Of a stretch of DNA of 64,000 nt, positions 38,247 through 46,854 are shown in pieces. Under the pieces are notes generated by a model that was not told where the DNA came from, did not search any database, and was given only the letters and a program-made list of their open reading frames with translations. This DNA comes from Aliiroseovarius sp. F47248L. GTDB lineage: Bacteria; Pseudomonadota; Alphaproteobacteria; Rhodobacterales; Rhodobacteraceae. Each line of letters opens with the position of its first letter. Position 1 is the stretch's first letter. The translations under genes were made by a program, and so were the position numbers. The stretch covers positions 2,780,501-2,844,500 of the forward strand of contig NZ_JALKBF010000001.1 of the NCBI RefSeq assembly GCF_023016085.1, given 5' to 3'.

Positions 38247-38275
38247 TTGCATCCCGCCTATAACTGACCTATATC
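38247..38275 (+). promoter_or_regulatory. Candidate promoter of the rimP-nusA-infB operon
   Basis: TTGCAT (38247-38252), 17-base spacer, TATATC (38270-38275), located just past the pip stop. It would give a leader of about 88 bases before the rimP GTG, containing the hairpins described separately. Moderate match to sigma-70 only. Confidence 0.45.
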
Positions 38276-38330
38276 CCCTTTCAACAGCGGCGCTTCGGCC
38301 TCCACCCCCGAAGTTCCACCGGAAATTCCG

Positions 38331-38354
38331 ACGGGCCCGCTGGCCCGTTTTTTT
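38331..38354 (+). terminator. Terminator/attenuator-like hairpin in the rimP leader
   Basis: A perfect 7-bp GC stem ACGGGCC/GGCCCGT (38331-38337 with 38342-38348) with loop CGCT is followed by TTTTTTTG. The T-run ends 5 bases before the rimP ribosome site GGAG (38360). Further upstream are weaker hairpins CTTCGG/CCGAAG (38293-38298 with 38308-38313) and TTCC/GGAA (38314-38317 with 38321-38324). Confidence 0.8.
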
Positions 38355-38369
38355 GTTTTGGAGATGCGT

Positions 38370-38954
38370 GTGAGCAACCTTGTTGCCAAAGCAGCCATAG
38401 ACCGGCGTCTTGCCGAGATCGTCCAGCCCGTGATCGAAGGGATGGGATTTGAACTTGTGCGCCTGCGTCTGATGGGCGGCAAGACACCCACTTTGCAGAT
38501 TATGGCTGAACGGCCCGATGGCGGGATCGAAGTCGATGAATGTGCCGATATTTCCACTGCCGTCAGCGCGTTGCTGGATGTCGAAGACCCGATTGAGGAT
38601 AACTATACACTCGAAGTCGGCTCGCCCGGTATTGATCGCCCCCTTACCCGCCTGAAAGATTTTGCGGATTGGAGCGGTTATATTGCCAAGATCGAAACAT
38701 CCGAACTGATCGACGGCCGCAAGCGCTTCAAGGGCGAATTGGCGGGTGTTGACGGCAATGACGTGCTGATCGAGATTGAGAATAAAGGTGAAACAGTCAC
38801 CATTGGGCTTGATTTTGATTGGCTGTCAGAGGCCAAGCTGGTCTTGACAGATGACCTTATTCGCAAAGTTCTGAACCAGCGCAAAGACATGGGTCAGATC
38901 GACGAAACGCAATTTGACGAAATTCAAGAAATAACCGGTTCCGAGGAGGACTGA
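38370..38954 (+). CDS. rimP: Ribosome maturation factor RimP
   Basis: Needed for maturation of the 30S subunit. 194 residues. The N-terminal domain shows [25 protein letters not shown] and [20 protein letters not shown], then the signature [20 protein letters not shown] and the C-terminal Sm-like domain. I take GTG 38370 as the start because GGAG lies exactly 6 bases upstream; ATG 38364 is too close to that site. The leader carries a terminator-like hairpin. Followed by nusA after 4 bases. Confidence 0.92.
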   Translation: MSNLVAKAAIDRRLAEIVQPVIEGMGFELVRLRLMGGKTPTLQIMAERPDGGIEVDECADISTAVSALLDVEDPIEDNYTLEVGSPGIDRPLTRLKDFADWSGYIAKIETSELIDGRKRFKGELAGVDGNDVLIEIENKGETVTIGLDFDWLSEAKLVLTDDLIRKVLNQRKDMGQIDETQFDEIQEITGSEED

Positions 38955-38958
38955 ACCC

Positions 38959-40566
38959 ATGGCAATTACTTCTGCAAACCAGTTGGAGCTGCTCCAGACC
39001 GCCGAGGCCGTCGCGCGTGAAAAGATGATCGACCCGGCGCTGGTCATCGAAGCGATGGAAGAAAGCCTCGCGCGTGCCGCCAAGTCGCGTTACGGCGCCG
39101 AAATGGATATCCGGGTGGCCATCGACCGCAAGACGGGCCGCGCCACCTTCACCCGCGTGCGCACCGTTGTTGAAGACGAAGATCTTGAGAACTATCAAGC
39201 CGAATTCACCGTCGATCAGGCCAAACAGTACATGGACGATCCCAAGGTCGGTGACACATTCGTTGAAGAAGTGCCGCCGGTTGAAATGGGCCGGATTGCT
39301 GCTCAGTCCGCCAAGCAGGTGATCTTGCAGAAGGTTCGCGAAGCCGAGCGTGATCGCCAGTATGAAGAGTTCAAGGACCGCGCAGGCACCATCATCAACG
39401 GTCAGGTCAAACGCGAAGAATATGGCAACGTCATCGTCGACGTGGGCACAGGCGAAGCCATCCTGCGCCGGAACGAGAAGATCGGCCGTGAAGCCTATCG
39501 CCCGAATGATCGCATCCGCTGCTACATCAAGGATGTGCGCCGCGAAGCCCGTGGCCCGCAGATTTTCCTCAGCCGCACCGCGCCGGAATTCATGGCCGAG
39601 CTATTCAAGATGGAAGTGCCTGAAATCTATGATGGCATCATCGAGATCAAGGCAGTCGCGCGTGACCCCGGTTCGCGTGCCAAAATTGCCGTGATTTCCT
39701 ATGACGGTTCGATTGATCCTGTGGGTGCCTGCGTCGGTATGCGCGGTTCGCGCGTACAGGCCGTTGTTAACGAGCTTCAGGGCGAAAAGATCGACATCAT
39801 TCCGTGGAACGAAGACCAGCCGACATTCCTTGTGAACGCGCTTCAGCCTGCTGAGGTTTCAAAAGTTGTTCTGGACGAAGAGGCGGGCAAGATCGAAGTT
39901 GTTGTGCCGGACGAGCAATTGTCGCTGGCCATTGGTCGCCGCGGTCAGAACGTGCGTTTGGCCTCGCAGTTGACGGGTCTGGACATCGACATCATGACCG
40001 AGGCCGAAGAATCCGAGCGTCGTCAGGCCGAATTCGCCGAGCGCACCAAGCTGTTCATGGACACGCTGGATCTGGATGAATTCTTCGCACAGCTTCTTGT
40101 TTCTGAAGGGTTTGCAAACCTGGAAGAGGTTGCTTATGTGGAAGTTGACGAACTGTTGGTGATCGACGGTGTCGATGACGCCACTGCGGAAGAGCTTCAG
40201 GCCCGCGCCCGTGACTATCTGGAAGCACAGAATGCCAAGGCGCTGGAGAACGCCCGCGCATTGGGTGTTGAAGACAGCCTGATCGCTTTTGAAGGTTTGA
40301 CACCTCAGATGGTCGAAGCCTTGGCCGAGGATGGCGTGAAGTCTTTGGAAGATTTCGCGACCTGTGCGGACTGGGAATTGGCTGGTGGTTGGACGACTGT
40401 CGATGGCGAGCGGTCCAAAGACGATGGCTCGCTTGAAAAATTCGGCGTCACGCTGGAGCAGGCACAAGATATGGTGATGACCGCCCGCATCCTTTTGGGT
40501 TGGGTGGATCCAGCTGATCTTGAGACCGATGAAGCGGAAGAAGAAACCGAGGAGGCTGAGGCCTGA
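38959..40566 (+). CDS. nusA: Transcription termination/antitermination factor NusA
   Basis: RNA polymerase-associated factor controlling pausing, termination and antitermination. 535 residues. Domains in order: N-terminal polymerase-binding domain (to about 125), S1 domain (about 130-200, with [16 protein letters not shown]), KH1 and KH2 (about 205-345, with [19 protein letters not shown] and [18 protein letters not shown]), and an acidic C-terminal region with helix-hairpin-helix-like repeats ending in a glutamate-rich tail. GAGGAGG precedes the ATG. In E. coli NusA acts on its own operon leader, which is relevant to the hairpin upstream of rimP. Confidence 0.96.
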   Translation: MAITSANQLELLQTAEAVAREKMIDPALVIEAMEESLARAAKSRYGAEMDIRVAIDRKTGRATFTRVRTVVEDEDLENYQAEFTVDQAKQYMDDPKVGDTFVEEVPPVEMGRIAAQSAKQVILQKVREAERDRQYEEFKDRAGTIINGQVKREEYGNVIVDVGTGEAILRRNEKIGREAYRPNDRIRCYIKDVRREARGPQIFLSRTAPEFMAELFKMEVPEIYDGIIEIKAVARDPGSRAKIAVISYDGSIDPVGACVGMRGSRVQAVVNELQGEKIDIIPWNEDQPTFLVNALQPAEVSKVVLDEEAGKIEVVVPDEQLSLAIGRRGQNVRLASQLTGLDIDIMTEAEESERRQAEFAERTKLFMDTLDLDEFFAQLLVSEGFANLEEVAYVEVDELLVIDGVDDATAEELQARARDYLEAQNAKALENARALGVEDSLIAFEGLTPQMVEALAEDGVKSLEDFATCADWELAGGWTTVDGERSKDDGSLEKFGVTLEQAQDMVMTARILLGWVDPADLETDEAEEETEEAEA

Positions 40567-40588
40567 TCTCAGGTCTCAGAGGCGGCGC

Positions 40589-41227
40589 ATGACGCGCGGT
40601 GGTCAAAACAAACGGCCGGAGGAGCCGGAACGGCGCTGTATCGCGACCGGAGAAACCCAGCCAAAAGCCGGGATGATCCGATTTGTCGTGGGGCCAGACG
40701 GGTCGGTTGTGCCGGATCTTCTGGGCAAGCTGCCCGGACGAGGAATCTGGGTGTCTGCAGACCGCGCCGCACTGACGAAGGCCGCAACCAAGGGGCTGTT
40801 TTCCCGCGCGGCGAAACAGCAGGTGACGGTACCCAGTGATTTGCTGCCGATGCTTGAGAAGGGTCTGGCGGCACGCGTGGTCCACCTGATCAGCCTTGCG
40901 CGTAAAGCAGGGGGTGCGGTCGCTGGGTTTGAGAAGGTGAAAGACTGGCTGGTTAAAGAACAGGCAGCGGTCTTGATCCAGGCGTCGGATGGTTCCGAGC
41001 GGGGCAAATCAAAGCTTCGCCCACCGCCCGGCTACGACCGGTTCTTTACCTGCCTGACGGCGGATGAGCTGGGAATGGCCTTCGGGCGTGAAAATGTGAT
41101 ACATGGCGCGCTTGCGTCTGGTGGTTTGGCATCCCGTGTTGTAGAGGAAGCCAAGAAACTACAAGCGATGCGCGTGCAAGATAGCGACGGTGGCAACGGT
41201 CACCGGAAAGGTACGAAGACCAGATGA
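40589..41227 (+). CDS. RNA-binding protein, YlxR (DUF448) domain fused to L7Ae-like domain
   Basis: 212 residues. The N-terminal YlxR domain has [38 protein letters not shown] (residues about 15-52, the GRG.. motif with conserved RxC). After about residue 95 there is an L7Ae/YlxQ-like part: [19 protein letters not shown] and [14 protein letters not shown]. In Firmicutes these are two adjacent genes between nusA and infB; here they are one protein, as is common in alphaproteobacteria. The ATG at 40589 follows AGAGG. Its stop overlaps infB (ATGA). Confidence 0.9.
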   Translation: MTRGGQNKRPEEPERRCIATGETQPKAGMIRFVVGPDGSVVPDLLGKLPGRGIWVSADRAALTKAATKGLFSRAAKQQVTVPSDLLPMLEKGLAARVVHLISLARKAGGAVAGFEKVKDWLVKEQAAVLIQASDGSERGKSKLRPPPGYDRFFTCLTADELGMAFGRENVIHGALASGGLASRVVEEAKKLQAMRVQDSDGGNGHRKGTKTR

Positions 41228-43725
41228 GCGATAATGACGGCAAAAAGACCCTTGGACTGCGCGGCGGTGGACGCCCCGGTCAGGTGAAGCAAAGCTTTAG
41301 CCACGGGCGGACGAAGAACGTCGTGGTCGAAACGAAACGCAAGCGCGTTGTCGTACCCAAGCCGGGTGCGGCATCGGGTTCTGGTGCGACCTCTCCTGCG
41401 GCGGGCGATCCGAAGAAACGCCCCGCCGGCATTTCGGATGCTGAGCTGGAGCGTCGCATGAAAGCATTGCAGGCCGCCAAGGCCCGCGAAACAGAAGAAG
41501 CAGAAACTCGCGCTGCTGAAGAAAAAGCGCGTGAGGAAGAGCGCAATCGCCGCCGCGAAGAGGCTGAAGCCAAAGAACGCGAAGAGCGTGAGCGCGAAGA
41601 AGCTCTGAAAGCAAAGGCTGAAGAGGAAGAACGCAAGAAGCGCGATGCCGAGGAAGCCAAGAAGACCGCAAAACAGCCTGCGCCTGCCGCAGATCCTGCC
41701 GCCGCCCAAGCCGCCGAACAGCGTGGCGCCGGGAAAGCACCGTCAGGTCCGCGTAAGAAAGATGACCGTGGTGCAGCCGCAGATCGTCAGAACCGCAACA
41801 CCAAGGGTGCCGCACGTGACGATGGTCGCCGTTCTGGCAAGCTGACGCTGAACCAAGCCCTGCGTGGCGGTGGTGATCGCCACCGCTCGGTCGCCTCGAT
41901 GCGCCGCAAGCAGGAGCGCGCGCGTCAAAAGGCAATGGGTGAACAGGTTGATCGGGAAAAGGTCATTCGTGATGTTCAATTGCCCGAAGCCATCGTCGTG
42001 TCCGAGCTTGCCGTCCGCATGGCCGAACGTGTCGCGGATGTCGTTAAGTCGCTGATGAACATGGGCATGATGGTCACACAGAATCAATCGATTGACGCGG
42101 ATACCGCCGAACTGATCATCGAAGAGTTTGGCCACAAGGTCGTGCGCGTGTCGGATGCAGATGTTGAAGACGTGATTGATCAGGTCGAGGACAAGGAAGA
42201 AGACCTTGTTGATCGCCCGCCGGTCATCACCATCATGGGTCACGTTGACCACGGTAAGACTTCGCTTCTGGATGCGATCCGGAACGCCAAGGTGACAGCC
42301 GGCGAAGCCGGTGGGATCACCCAGCATATCGGGGCCTATCAGGTCAAAACCGATAGCGGCGCGGTGCTGTCTTTCCTGGATACGCCCGGCCACGCTGCCT
42401 TTACGTCGATGCGTGCCCGTGGGGCACAGGTTACCGATATCGTAGTGCTGGTTGTGGCTGCCGATGATGCGGTCATGCCGCAGACCATCGAAGCGATAAA
42501 CCACGCCAAGGCTGCCGAAGTGCCGATGATTGTGGCAATCAACAAGTGTGACAAACCCGCTGCCAATCCTGATCAGGTGCGCACAGAGCTTTTGCAACAC
42601 GAAGTGATCGTTGAGAAGATGTCAGGCGACGTTCAAGACGTCGAAGTGTCGGCCATCACCGGGCAAGGTCTGGATGAACTGCTGGAAGCCATCGCGCTTC
42701 AGGCTGAAATCCTTGAACTGAAGGCCAACCCGAACCGCGCCGCTTCTGGTGCCGTGATCGAAGCACAGCTTGACGTGGGCCGTGGCCCAGTTGCTACCGT
42801 ACTGGTGCAGAACGGTACGCTGAAGCAGGGCGATATCTTCGTCGTGGGCGAGCAATACGGTAAAGTTCGTGCATTGGTAAACGATCAGGGTGACCGCGTT
42901 ACCGAAGCCGGGCCGTCTGTTCCGGTCGAAGTGCTTGGCCTGAACGGCACGCCCGAAGCAGGTGACGTTCTGAACGTCGTGGACACCGAAGCGCAGGCTC
43001 GCGAAATCGCTGAATATCGCGAACAGGCCGCCAAGGACAAGCGCGCCGCAGCAGGTGCCGCGACCACGCTGGAACAGATGATGGCAAAAGCTAAGGCCGA
43101 CGAAGACGTCGCCGAGCTGCCCATTCTGGTCAAAGCCGATGTTCAAGGCTCTGCCGAAGCCATCGTTCAGGCGATGGAGAAGATCGGCAACGAAGAAGTG
43201 CGCGTGCGCGTCCTGCACTATGGTGTGGGCGCGATCACGGAATCCGATATCGGCCTGGCAGAAGCATCGGGTGCTCCGGTAATCGGCTTTAATGTCCGTG
43301 CGAACGCATCGGCGCGTAATTCGGCCAACCAGAAGGGTGTCGAAATCCGCTATTATTCGATCATCTACGATCTTGTGGATGACGTGAAAGCAGCGGCGTC
43401 GGGTCTTTTGTCCGCCGAGGTGCGAGAGAACTTCATCGGCTATGCCGAGATTCGCGAAGTGTTCAAAGTGTCTGGCGTCGGCAAAGTTGCCGGTTGTCTG
43501 GTCACCGAAGGTGTTGCGCGTCGTTCTGCTGGTGTGCGTTTGCTGCGTGACAACGTGGTGATCCACGAAGGTACGCTGAAAACACTGAAGCGCTTCAAGG
43601 ACGAAGTGAAAGAAGTGCAGTCAGGTCAGGAGTGCGGGATGGCGTTTGAAAACTATGACGATATCCGCCCGAATGATGTGATCGAGATCTTCGAACGGGA
43701 AGAAGTCGAGCGCACGCTGGACTAG
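41224..43725 (+). CDS. infB: Translation initiation factor IF-2
   Basis: GTPase that places initiator tRNA on the 30S subunit. 833 residues. An N-terminal IF2-associated segment is followed by a very charged Glu/Arg/Lys helix (about 85-145) and an Ala/Pro-rich linker. The G domain has G1 [14 protein letters not shown] (about 339), [17 protein letters not shown] and INKCDKP, then domains II-IV with [18 protein letters not shown] and the C-terminal [20 protein letters not shown] (initiator tRNA binding). Last gene of rimP-nusA-ylxR-infB; a strong terminator follows. Confidence 0.97.
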   Translation: MSDNDGKKTLGLRGGGRPGQVKQSFSHGRTKNVVVETKRKRVVVPKPGAASGSGATSPAAGDPKKRPAGISDAELERRMKALQAAKARETEEAETRAAEEKAREEERNRRREEAEAKEREEREREEALKAKAEEEERKKRDAEEAKKTAKQPAPAADPAAAQAAEQRGAGKAPSGPRKKDDRGAAADRQNRNTKGAARDDGRRSGKLTLNQALRGGGDRHRSVASMRRKQERARQKAMGEQVDREKVIRDVQLPEAIVVSELAVRMAERVADVVKSLMNMGMMVTQNQSIDADTAELIIEEFGHKVVRVSDADVEDVIDQVEDKEEDLVDRPPVITIMGHVDHGKTSLLDAIRNAKVTAGEAGGITQHIGAYQVKTDSGAVLSFLDTPGHAAFTSMRARGAQVTDIVVLVVAADDAVMPQTIEAINHAKAAEVPMIVAINKCDKPAANPDQVRTELLQHEVIVEKMSGDVQDVEVSAITGQGLDELLEAIALQAEILELKANPNRAASGAVIEAQLDVGRGPVATVLVQNGTLKQGDIFVVGEQYGKVRALVNDQGDRVTEAGPSVPVEVLGLNGTPEAGDVLNVVDTEAQAREIAEYREQAAKDKRAAAGAATTLEQMMAKAKADEDVAELPILVKADVQGSAEAIVQAMEKIGNEEVRVRVLHYGVGAITESDIGLAEASGAPVIGFNVRANASARNSANQKGVEIRYYSIIYDLVDDVKAAASGLLSAEVRENFIGYAEIREVFKVSGVGKVAGCLVTEGVARRSAGVRLLRDNVVIHEGTLKTLKRFKDEVKEVQSGQECGMAFENYDDIRPNDVIEIFEREEVERTLD

Positions 43726-43750
43726 CACCCACCAGTACCAGAATGTAACA

Positions 43751-43780
43751 AAGGGGACGGTTTGCCGTCCCCTTTTCGTT
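43751..43780 (+). terminator. Rho-independent terminator after infB, bidirectional
   Basis: A 10-bp stem AAGGGGACGG/CCGTCCCCTT (43751-43760 with 43765-43774), loop TTTG, then TTCGTT after a run of Ts formed by the stem end. On the minus strand it also ends in T-rich sequence, so it can stop transcription of the small gene at 43807. Confidence 0.9.
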
Positions 43781-43806
43781 TGCCAACAAGCAAATTTATT
43801 GGTGGA

Positions 43807-43950
43807 TCAAGCGGCCGCCTTGCGCTGCTCGACCGGGCGACCGGAAAACAGACGGTCTTCCACCTGAACGACGATACGTCCATCTGAAAGGTCGCGCACA
43901 TACTGACCCTGAACCATTACACAACTTCCAAGCACAATCGTCCGCAGCAT
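43807..43950 (-). CDS. Small hypothetical protein, 47 residues
   Basis: A short frame that begins ATG 43950 with GGGAG 8 bases upstream and ends TGA at 43807. It begins MLRTIVLGSCVMVQGQYVRD and continues with alternating polar and hydrophobic residues (GRIVVQVEDRLFSGRPVEQR), suggesting a small beta-strand-rich protein. I believe similar short proteins occur in related Rhodobacterales, from memory and not from a search. It sits between mutT and the infB terminator. Function unknown. The good ribosome site and codon pattern support it being real. Confidence 0.65.
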   Translation of the reverse strand: MLRTIVLGSCVMVQGQYVRDLSDGRIVVQVEDRLFSGRPVEQRKAAA

Positions 43951-44039
43951 CTGAATTCTCCCAATTCACAGGCATAGATTCGACGCAACCATAGCAGGTA
44001 TTTCGCAGTTGGACACATTTTCGTTATAAACTGCGCGGT

Positions 44040-44438
44040 TTATAGCCAGTCCCGCAAAACAGGGATCAGAGGCAGATCGGCTGGTGGCATCGGATAATCA
44101 CGTAATTGGTTAACACGCGCCCAGCTAAGGGATTGACCTTCCTGCGGTTTTGGCTGGCCATCCCACTTGCGACAGGCAAAGACGGGCATCAATAGATGGA
44201 AGTCTTCATAGCTGTGGCTAGCGAAGGTCAAAGGCGCAAGGCATGACGCCCAGGTGTTGATATCAAGCTCTTCTTTCAGCTCGCGGATCAGCGCATGTTC
44301 GGGTGTTTCGCCGGGTTCGACCTTGCCGCCGGGAAATTCCCACAGACCTGCCATGGATTTTCCCTCAGGTCGCTGAGCCAGCAAAACCCGCCCATCACGG
44401 TCGATCAGCGCAACGGCTGAGACAAGAACAACCTTCAT
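44040..44438 (-). CDS. mutT: (d)NTP pyrophosphohydrolase MutT
   Basis: Hydrolyses oxidised nucleotides such as 8-oxo-dGTP. 132 residues. The Nudix box GGKVEPGETPEHALIRELKEELDI (residues about 38-61) matches GxxxxxExxxxxxxREUxEExGU with D in place of the last G. MAGLWEFPGGK and the start VVLVSAVALIDRDGRVLLAQR are typical of MutT. The ATG at 44438 has AGGGG 7-8 bases upstream; the longer frame to 44495 would overlap argJ. It is 19 bases after argJ in the same operon. Confidence 0.9.
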   Translation of the reverse strand: MKVVLVSAVALIDRDGRVLLAQRPEGKSMAGLWEFPGGKVEPGETPEHALIRELKEELDINTWASCLAPLTFASHSYEDFHLLMPVFACRKWDGQPKPQEGQSLSWARVNQLRDYPMPPADLPLIPVLRDWL

Positions 44439-44457
44439 TCTGCGCCCCTGCTTCGCT

Positions 44458-45759
44458 TTATGACCGATAGTCGGCGTTGATCTGGATGTAGCCATGCGTC
44501 AAATCGCATGTCCAGACAGACGATGCGCCGTCACCAACACCCAAATCGACGGTGATAACAAGATCGTCTCGCTTCATATAGTCCGCGCCATCCTCTTCGC
44601 GGTATTGCGGCGAGACCCAGCCTTTTTCCGCGACCAGAACGTCGCCAAACCGGATCGCCAATTTGTCTCGTTCGGCATAGGCGCCGGATTTTCCGATTGC
44701 CATGACCACCCTGCCCCAATTGGGATCTTCGCCTGCGATCGCTGTCTTCACCAAAGGAGAATTGGCAATCGCAAGGGCATGAGTGCGGGCGTCTGAATCG
44801 GATTTCGCACCCGTAACGCGCACTTCTACAAACTTGGTTGCGCCTTCACCGTCGCGCACCACCTGATGTGCCAGATCCAGCATCACGCCATGCAGGGCAG
44901 ATCGAAAAGCCTGATTGTCTTTCGCGACTTCGATATCTGAGGCACCCGTCGCCGCCAGCAAAAGCGAGTCGGACGTAGACGTATCGCTGTCGACCGTGAT
45001 GCAGTTGAATGTTGTTTCCGTCAGGTCTGACAGCATAGATTGCAAATCATCCTGAGCCACCTTGGCGTCGGTAAAGATAAACACCAGCATCGTTGCCATG
45101 TCTGGTGCGATCATGCCCGAACCTTTGGCAATACCGGCTATGTGAACGGTCTGATCACCGATCTTGACCTCGGCCTTGGCGCCTTTGGCGAAAGTGTCTG
45201 TGGTGCGGATGGCTTGTGCGGCCAATTCCAACCCATCGGGCACTAGCGTGCCTTTCAATTCGTCAATCCGTGCCAGGATGCGATCATGCGGCAGCGGCAC
45301 GCCAATAACACCTGTTGAGGCGGTATAGACCCTGTTTTTTGGCACAGACAGCGCCTTGGCAACTTCGCTCGTGATGGCGTTAACCGAACCGTCACCTGCG
45401 GCACCCGTAAACGCATTCGAATTACCGGCATTGACCAAAATGGCGGCACCGTCGGCGGCATCCGACCCGAGTTTGGATTGGCAGTCCAAAACAGGGGCTG
45501 ACCGGGTGACCGATTTGGTAAAAACACCTGCGATGGTGGTGCCGGGTTGCAATTCGGCCAGCATGACATCCAGTCGATCCGCGTATTTCACCCCCGCTTT
45601 GACTGCCGAAAACCTTGCACCCGCAACCACGGGCAGATCCGGGAAGGATTTCGGCGCCAACGGCGCGACGGAGTGGGTATGTGTCTGAGCCGCCTTTAAC
45701 TGCGCTTTAAGCGTCTTCAGCTTGGCCTTCAGTTTCTTGATCTTTGCAGTCTTTCCCAT
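44458..45759 (-). CDS. argJ: Bifunctional ornithine acetyltransferase / N-acetylglutamate synthase ArgJ
   Basis: Transfers acetyl groups in the cyclic arginine pathway. 433 residues. Self-cleavage occurs before the threonine of the TGVIG motif, seen at YTASTGVIGVPL (T149). Other family segments are AGVFTKSVTRSAPVLD, NAGNSNAFTG, GSGMIAPDMATML, TVDSDTSTSDSLLLAATG and DPNWGRVVMAIGKSGA. Unusually, the N-terminus has about 30 extra residues with a Lys-Leu repeat (KIKKLKAKLKTLKAQLK). AAAGGA lies about 8 bases before the ATG, which supports this start. Follows the parvulin gene after 18 bases. Confidence 0.94.
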   Translation of the reverse strand: MGKTAKIKKLKAKLKTLKAQLKAAQTHTHSVAPLAPKSFPDLPVVAGARFSAVKAGVKYADRLDVMLAELQPGTTIAGVFTKSVTRSAPVLDCQSKLGSDAADGAAILVNAGNSNAFTGAAGDGSVNAITSEVAKALSVPKNRVYTASTGVIGVPLPHDRILARIDELKGTLVPDGLELAAQAIRTTDTFAKGAKAEVKIGDQTVHIAGIAKGSGMIAPDMATMLVFIFTDAKVAQDDLQSMLSDLTETTFNCITVDSDTSTSDSLLLAATGASDIEVAKDNQAFRSALHGVMLDLAHQVVRDGEGATKFVEVRVTGAKSDSDARTHALAIANSPLVKTAIAGEDPNWGRVVMAIGKSGAYAERDKLAIRFGDVLVAEKGWVSPQYREEDGADYMKRDDLVITVDLGVGDGASSVWTCDLTHGYIQINADYRS

Positions 45760-45777
45760 ACCCGCATCCTTTGTGGA

Positions 45778-46674
45778 TTATTGGTCCAAAAGCGTCATAT
45801 CACGCAATTTTGCCGGGTCGATCCCCTCAAGCGCAATGCGGTCAATTTTCGCAGCATCCAGAAGCGCCTTAAGGGCAGTTTCGACAGCGTCGTTTTCAAC
45901 TTTGATGGTCAGTTCGCTGCGTACATCGTCCAGCGTCGGCGCGCCTTTCATACGGATTTCGTTCAGCTTGATTACATGCCAGCCAAACTGGGTCTGAACG
46001 GGGTCCGAGATGGCACCGGCTTCCATTCCCATCACCGCATCTTCGAAAGGTTTGACCATCATACCGGCACTAAACCAGCCTAAATCGCCACCACCGGGGC
46101 CAGATGGGCCCGTGGAGTGTTCTTTCGCCAGTTCAGCGAAATCCGCACCGCCGCTCAGTTCTTCGATTAGTTCTTTCGCCTTGTCTTCGGTCTCGACAAG
46201 GATGTGTGCTGCGCTGAATTCCTGCGTCGGCTCTGCGTCCGCATATTCTGCGTCATAGGCGGCTTGCAGCGCTTCGTCAGTAACGGCGCTTTCCATCACC
46301 TCTTCCACTTTGTCATTGGCAGCCATTTCACGACGCTGGTTTTCCAGGCGAATTTCCGCACGGTGGCTGAGTTCTCCCATCGCCTGCCCCAAAACCGCCT
46401 GTTGGATCAGTTGCTCGACAATGCCCGGCAGAAGAACATCATCCGGCAGTTGCTGAAACTGTTCCGGAAGGCTGGCCCGTGCAGCGACCAGATGTGCCAT
46501 TGTGATGTCTTCGCCGTTGACGGTCGCGACCACGGTATCACCTGTCACGTCAATCATTTCGACCGCTGGCTTTTCAGTTTGCGCCTCGGTTGTACTGGTA
46601 TCTTGGGCGCTCAGCGGAAATGCCAGACCAACAGACAAGGCGGTGGTCAGAAAAAGAGCGTTGCGTTTCAACAT
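45778..46674 (-). CDS. Periplasmic parvulin-type peptidyl-prolyl cis/trans isomerase
   Basis: 298 residues. Signal peptide LKRNALFLTTALSVGLAFPLSAQ, then a helical SurA/PrsA-like region (about 45-150) and a single parvulin domain: FSAAHILVETEDKAKEL, GGGDLGWFSAGMMVKPFEDAV and VQTQFGWHVIKLNEIR. It probably folds exported or outer-membrane proteins. It is divergent from secA, a sensible pairing. The ATG at 46674 has AAGGA upstream; the frame to 46713 is not needed. First gene of the run with argJ and mutT. Confidence 0.88.
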   Translation of the reverse strand: MLKRNALFLTTALSVGLAFPLSAQDTSTTEAQTEKPAVEMIDVTGDTVVATVNGEDITMAHLVAARASLPEQFQQLPDDVLLPGIVEQLIQQAVLGQAMGELSHRAEIRLENQRREMAANDKVEEVMESAVTDEALQAAYDAEYADAEPTQEFSAAHILVETEDKAKELIEELSGGADFAELAKEHSTGPSGPGGGDLGWFSAGMMVKPFEDAVMGMEAGAISDPVQTQFGWHVIKLNEIRMKGAPTLDDVRSELTIKVENDAVETALKALLDAAKIDRIALEGIDPAKLRDMTLLDQ

Positions 46675-46712
46675 GTTTTTATCCTTAAAGCGGGCCGGTT
46701 TCCCCGGCAACA

Positions 46713-46741
46713 TTGACAGTTTTACACCCGACGCTTACATC
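46713..46741 (+). promoter_or_regulatory. Candidate secA promoter
   Basis: A perfect TTGACA (46713-46718), 17-base spacer and TACATC (46736-46741). The -35 box is excellent and the -10 weak. It would give a leader of about 105 bases that contains the hairpin at 46771-46789. Confidence 0.5.
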
Positions 46742-46770
46742 GCTTGAAGGCTTGAGAGCGCTGGTTCTTG

Positions 46771-46789
46771 AGCCCCTAGATAGGGGGCT
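46771..46789 (+). other. Hairpin in the secA leader
   Basis: AGCCCCTA (46771-46778) can pair with TAGGGGGCT (46781-46789) allowing one bulged G. A smaller perfect pair CTGGT/ACCAG lies at 46813-46825. There is no T-run and no upstream ATG frame between promoter and secA, so an E. coli SecM-like arrest peptide is not seen. Confidence 0.4.
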
Positions 46790-46854
46790 GGACAGGGACG
46801 GGCAAGTTCCCTCTGGTCACACCAGCGTCAGAACCGCATTGAGGCAAGAATAAC

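Noticed and set aside
38331..38354. Simple terminator for pip
   Set aside because: It may stop pip read-through, but it cannot be only that, since no promoter fits between its T-run and the rimP ribosome site; rimP mRNA must also cross it.
41280..41709. Long minus-strand open frames opposite infB
   Set aside because: They are shadows of the Glu/Arg/Ala-rich linker of IF-2 and encode low-complexity Ser/Arg or Phe-rich sequence with no ribosome site.
46741..46854. Possible SecM-like upstream peptide before secA
   Set aside because: No ATG frame exists in the leader; the only TTG frames end within a few codons.
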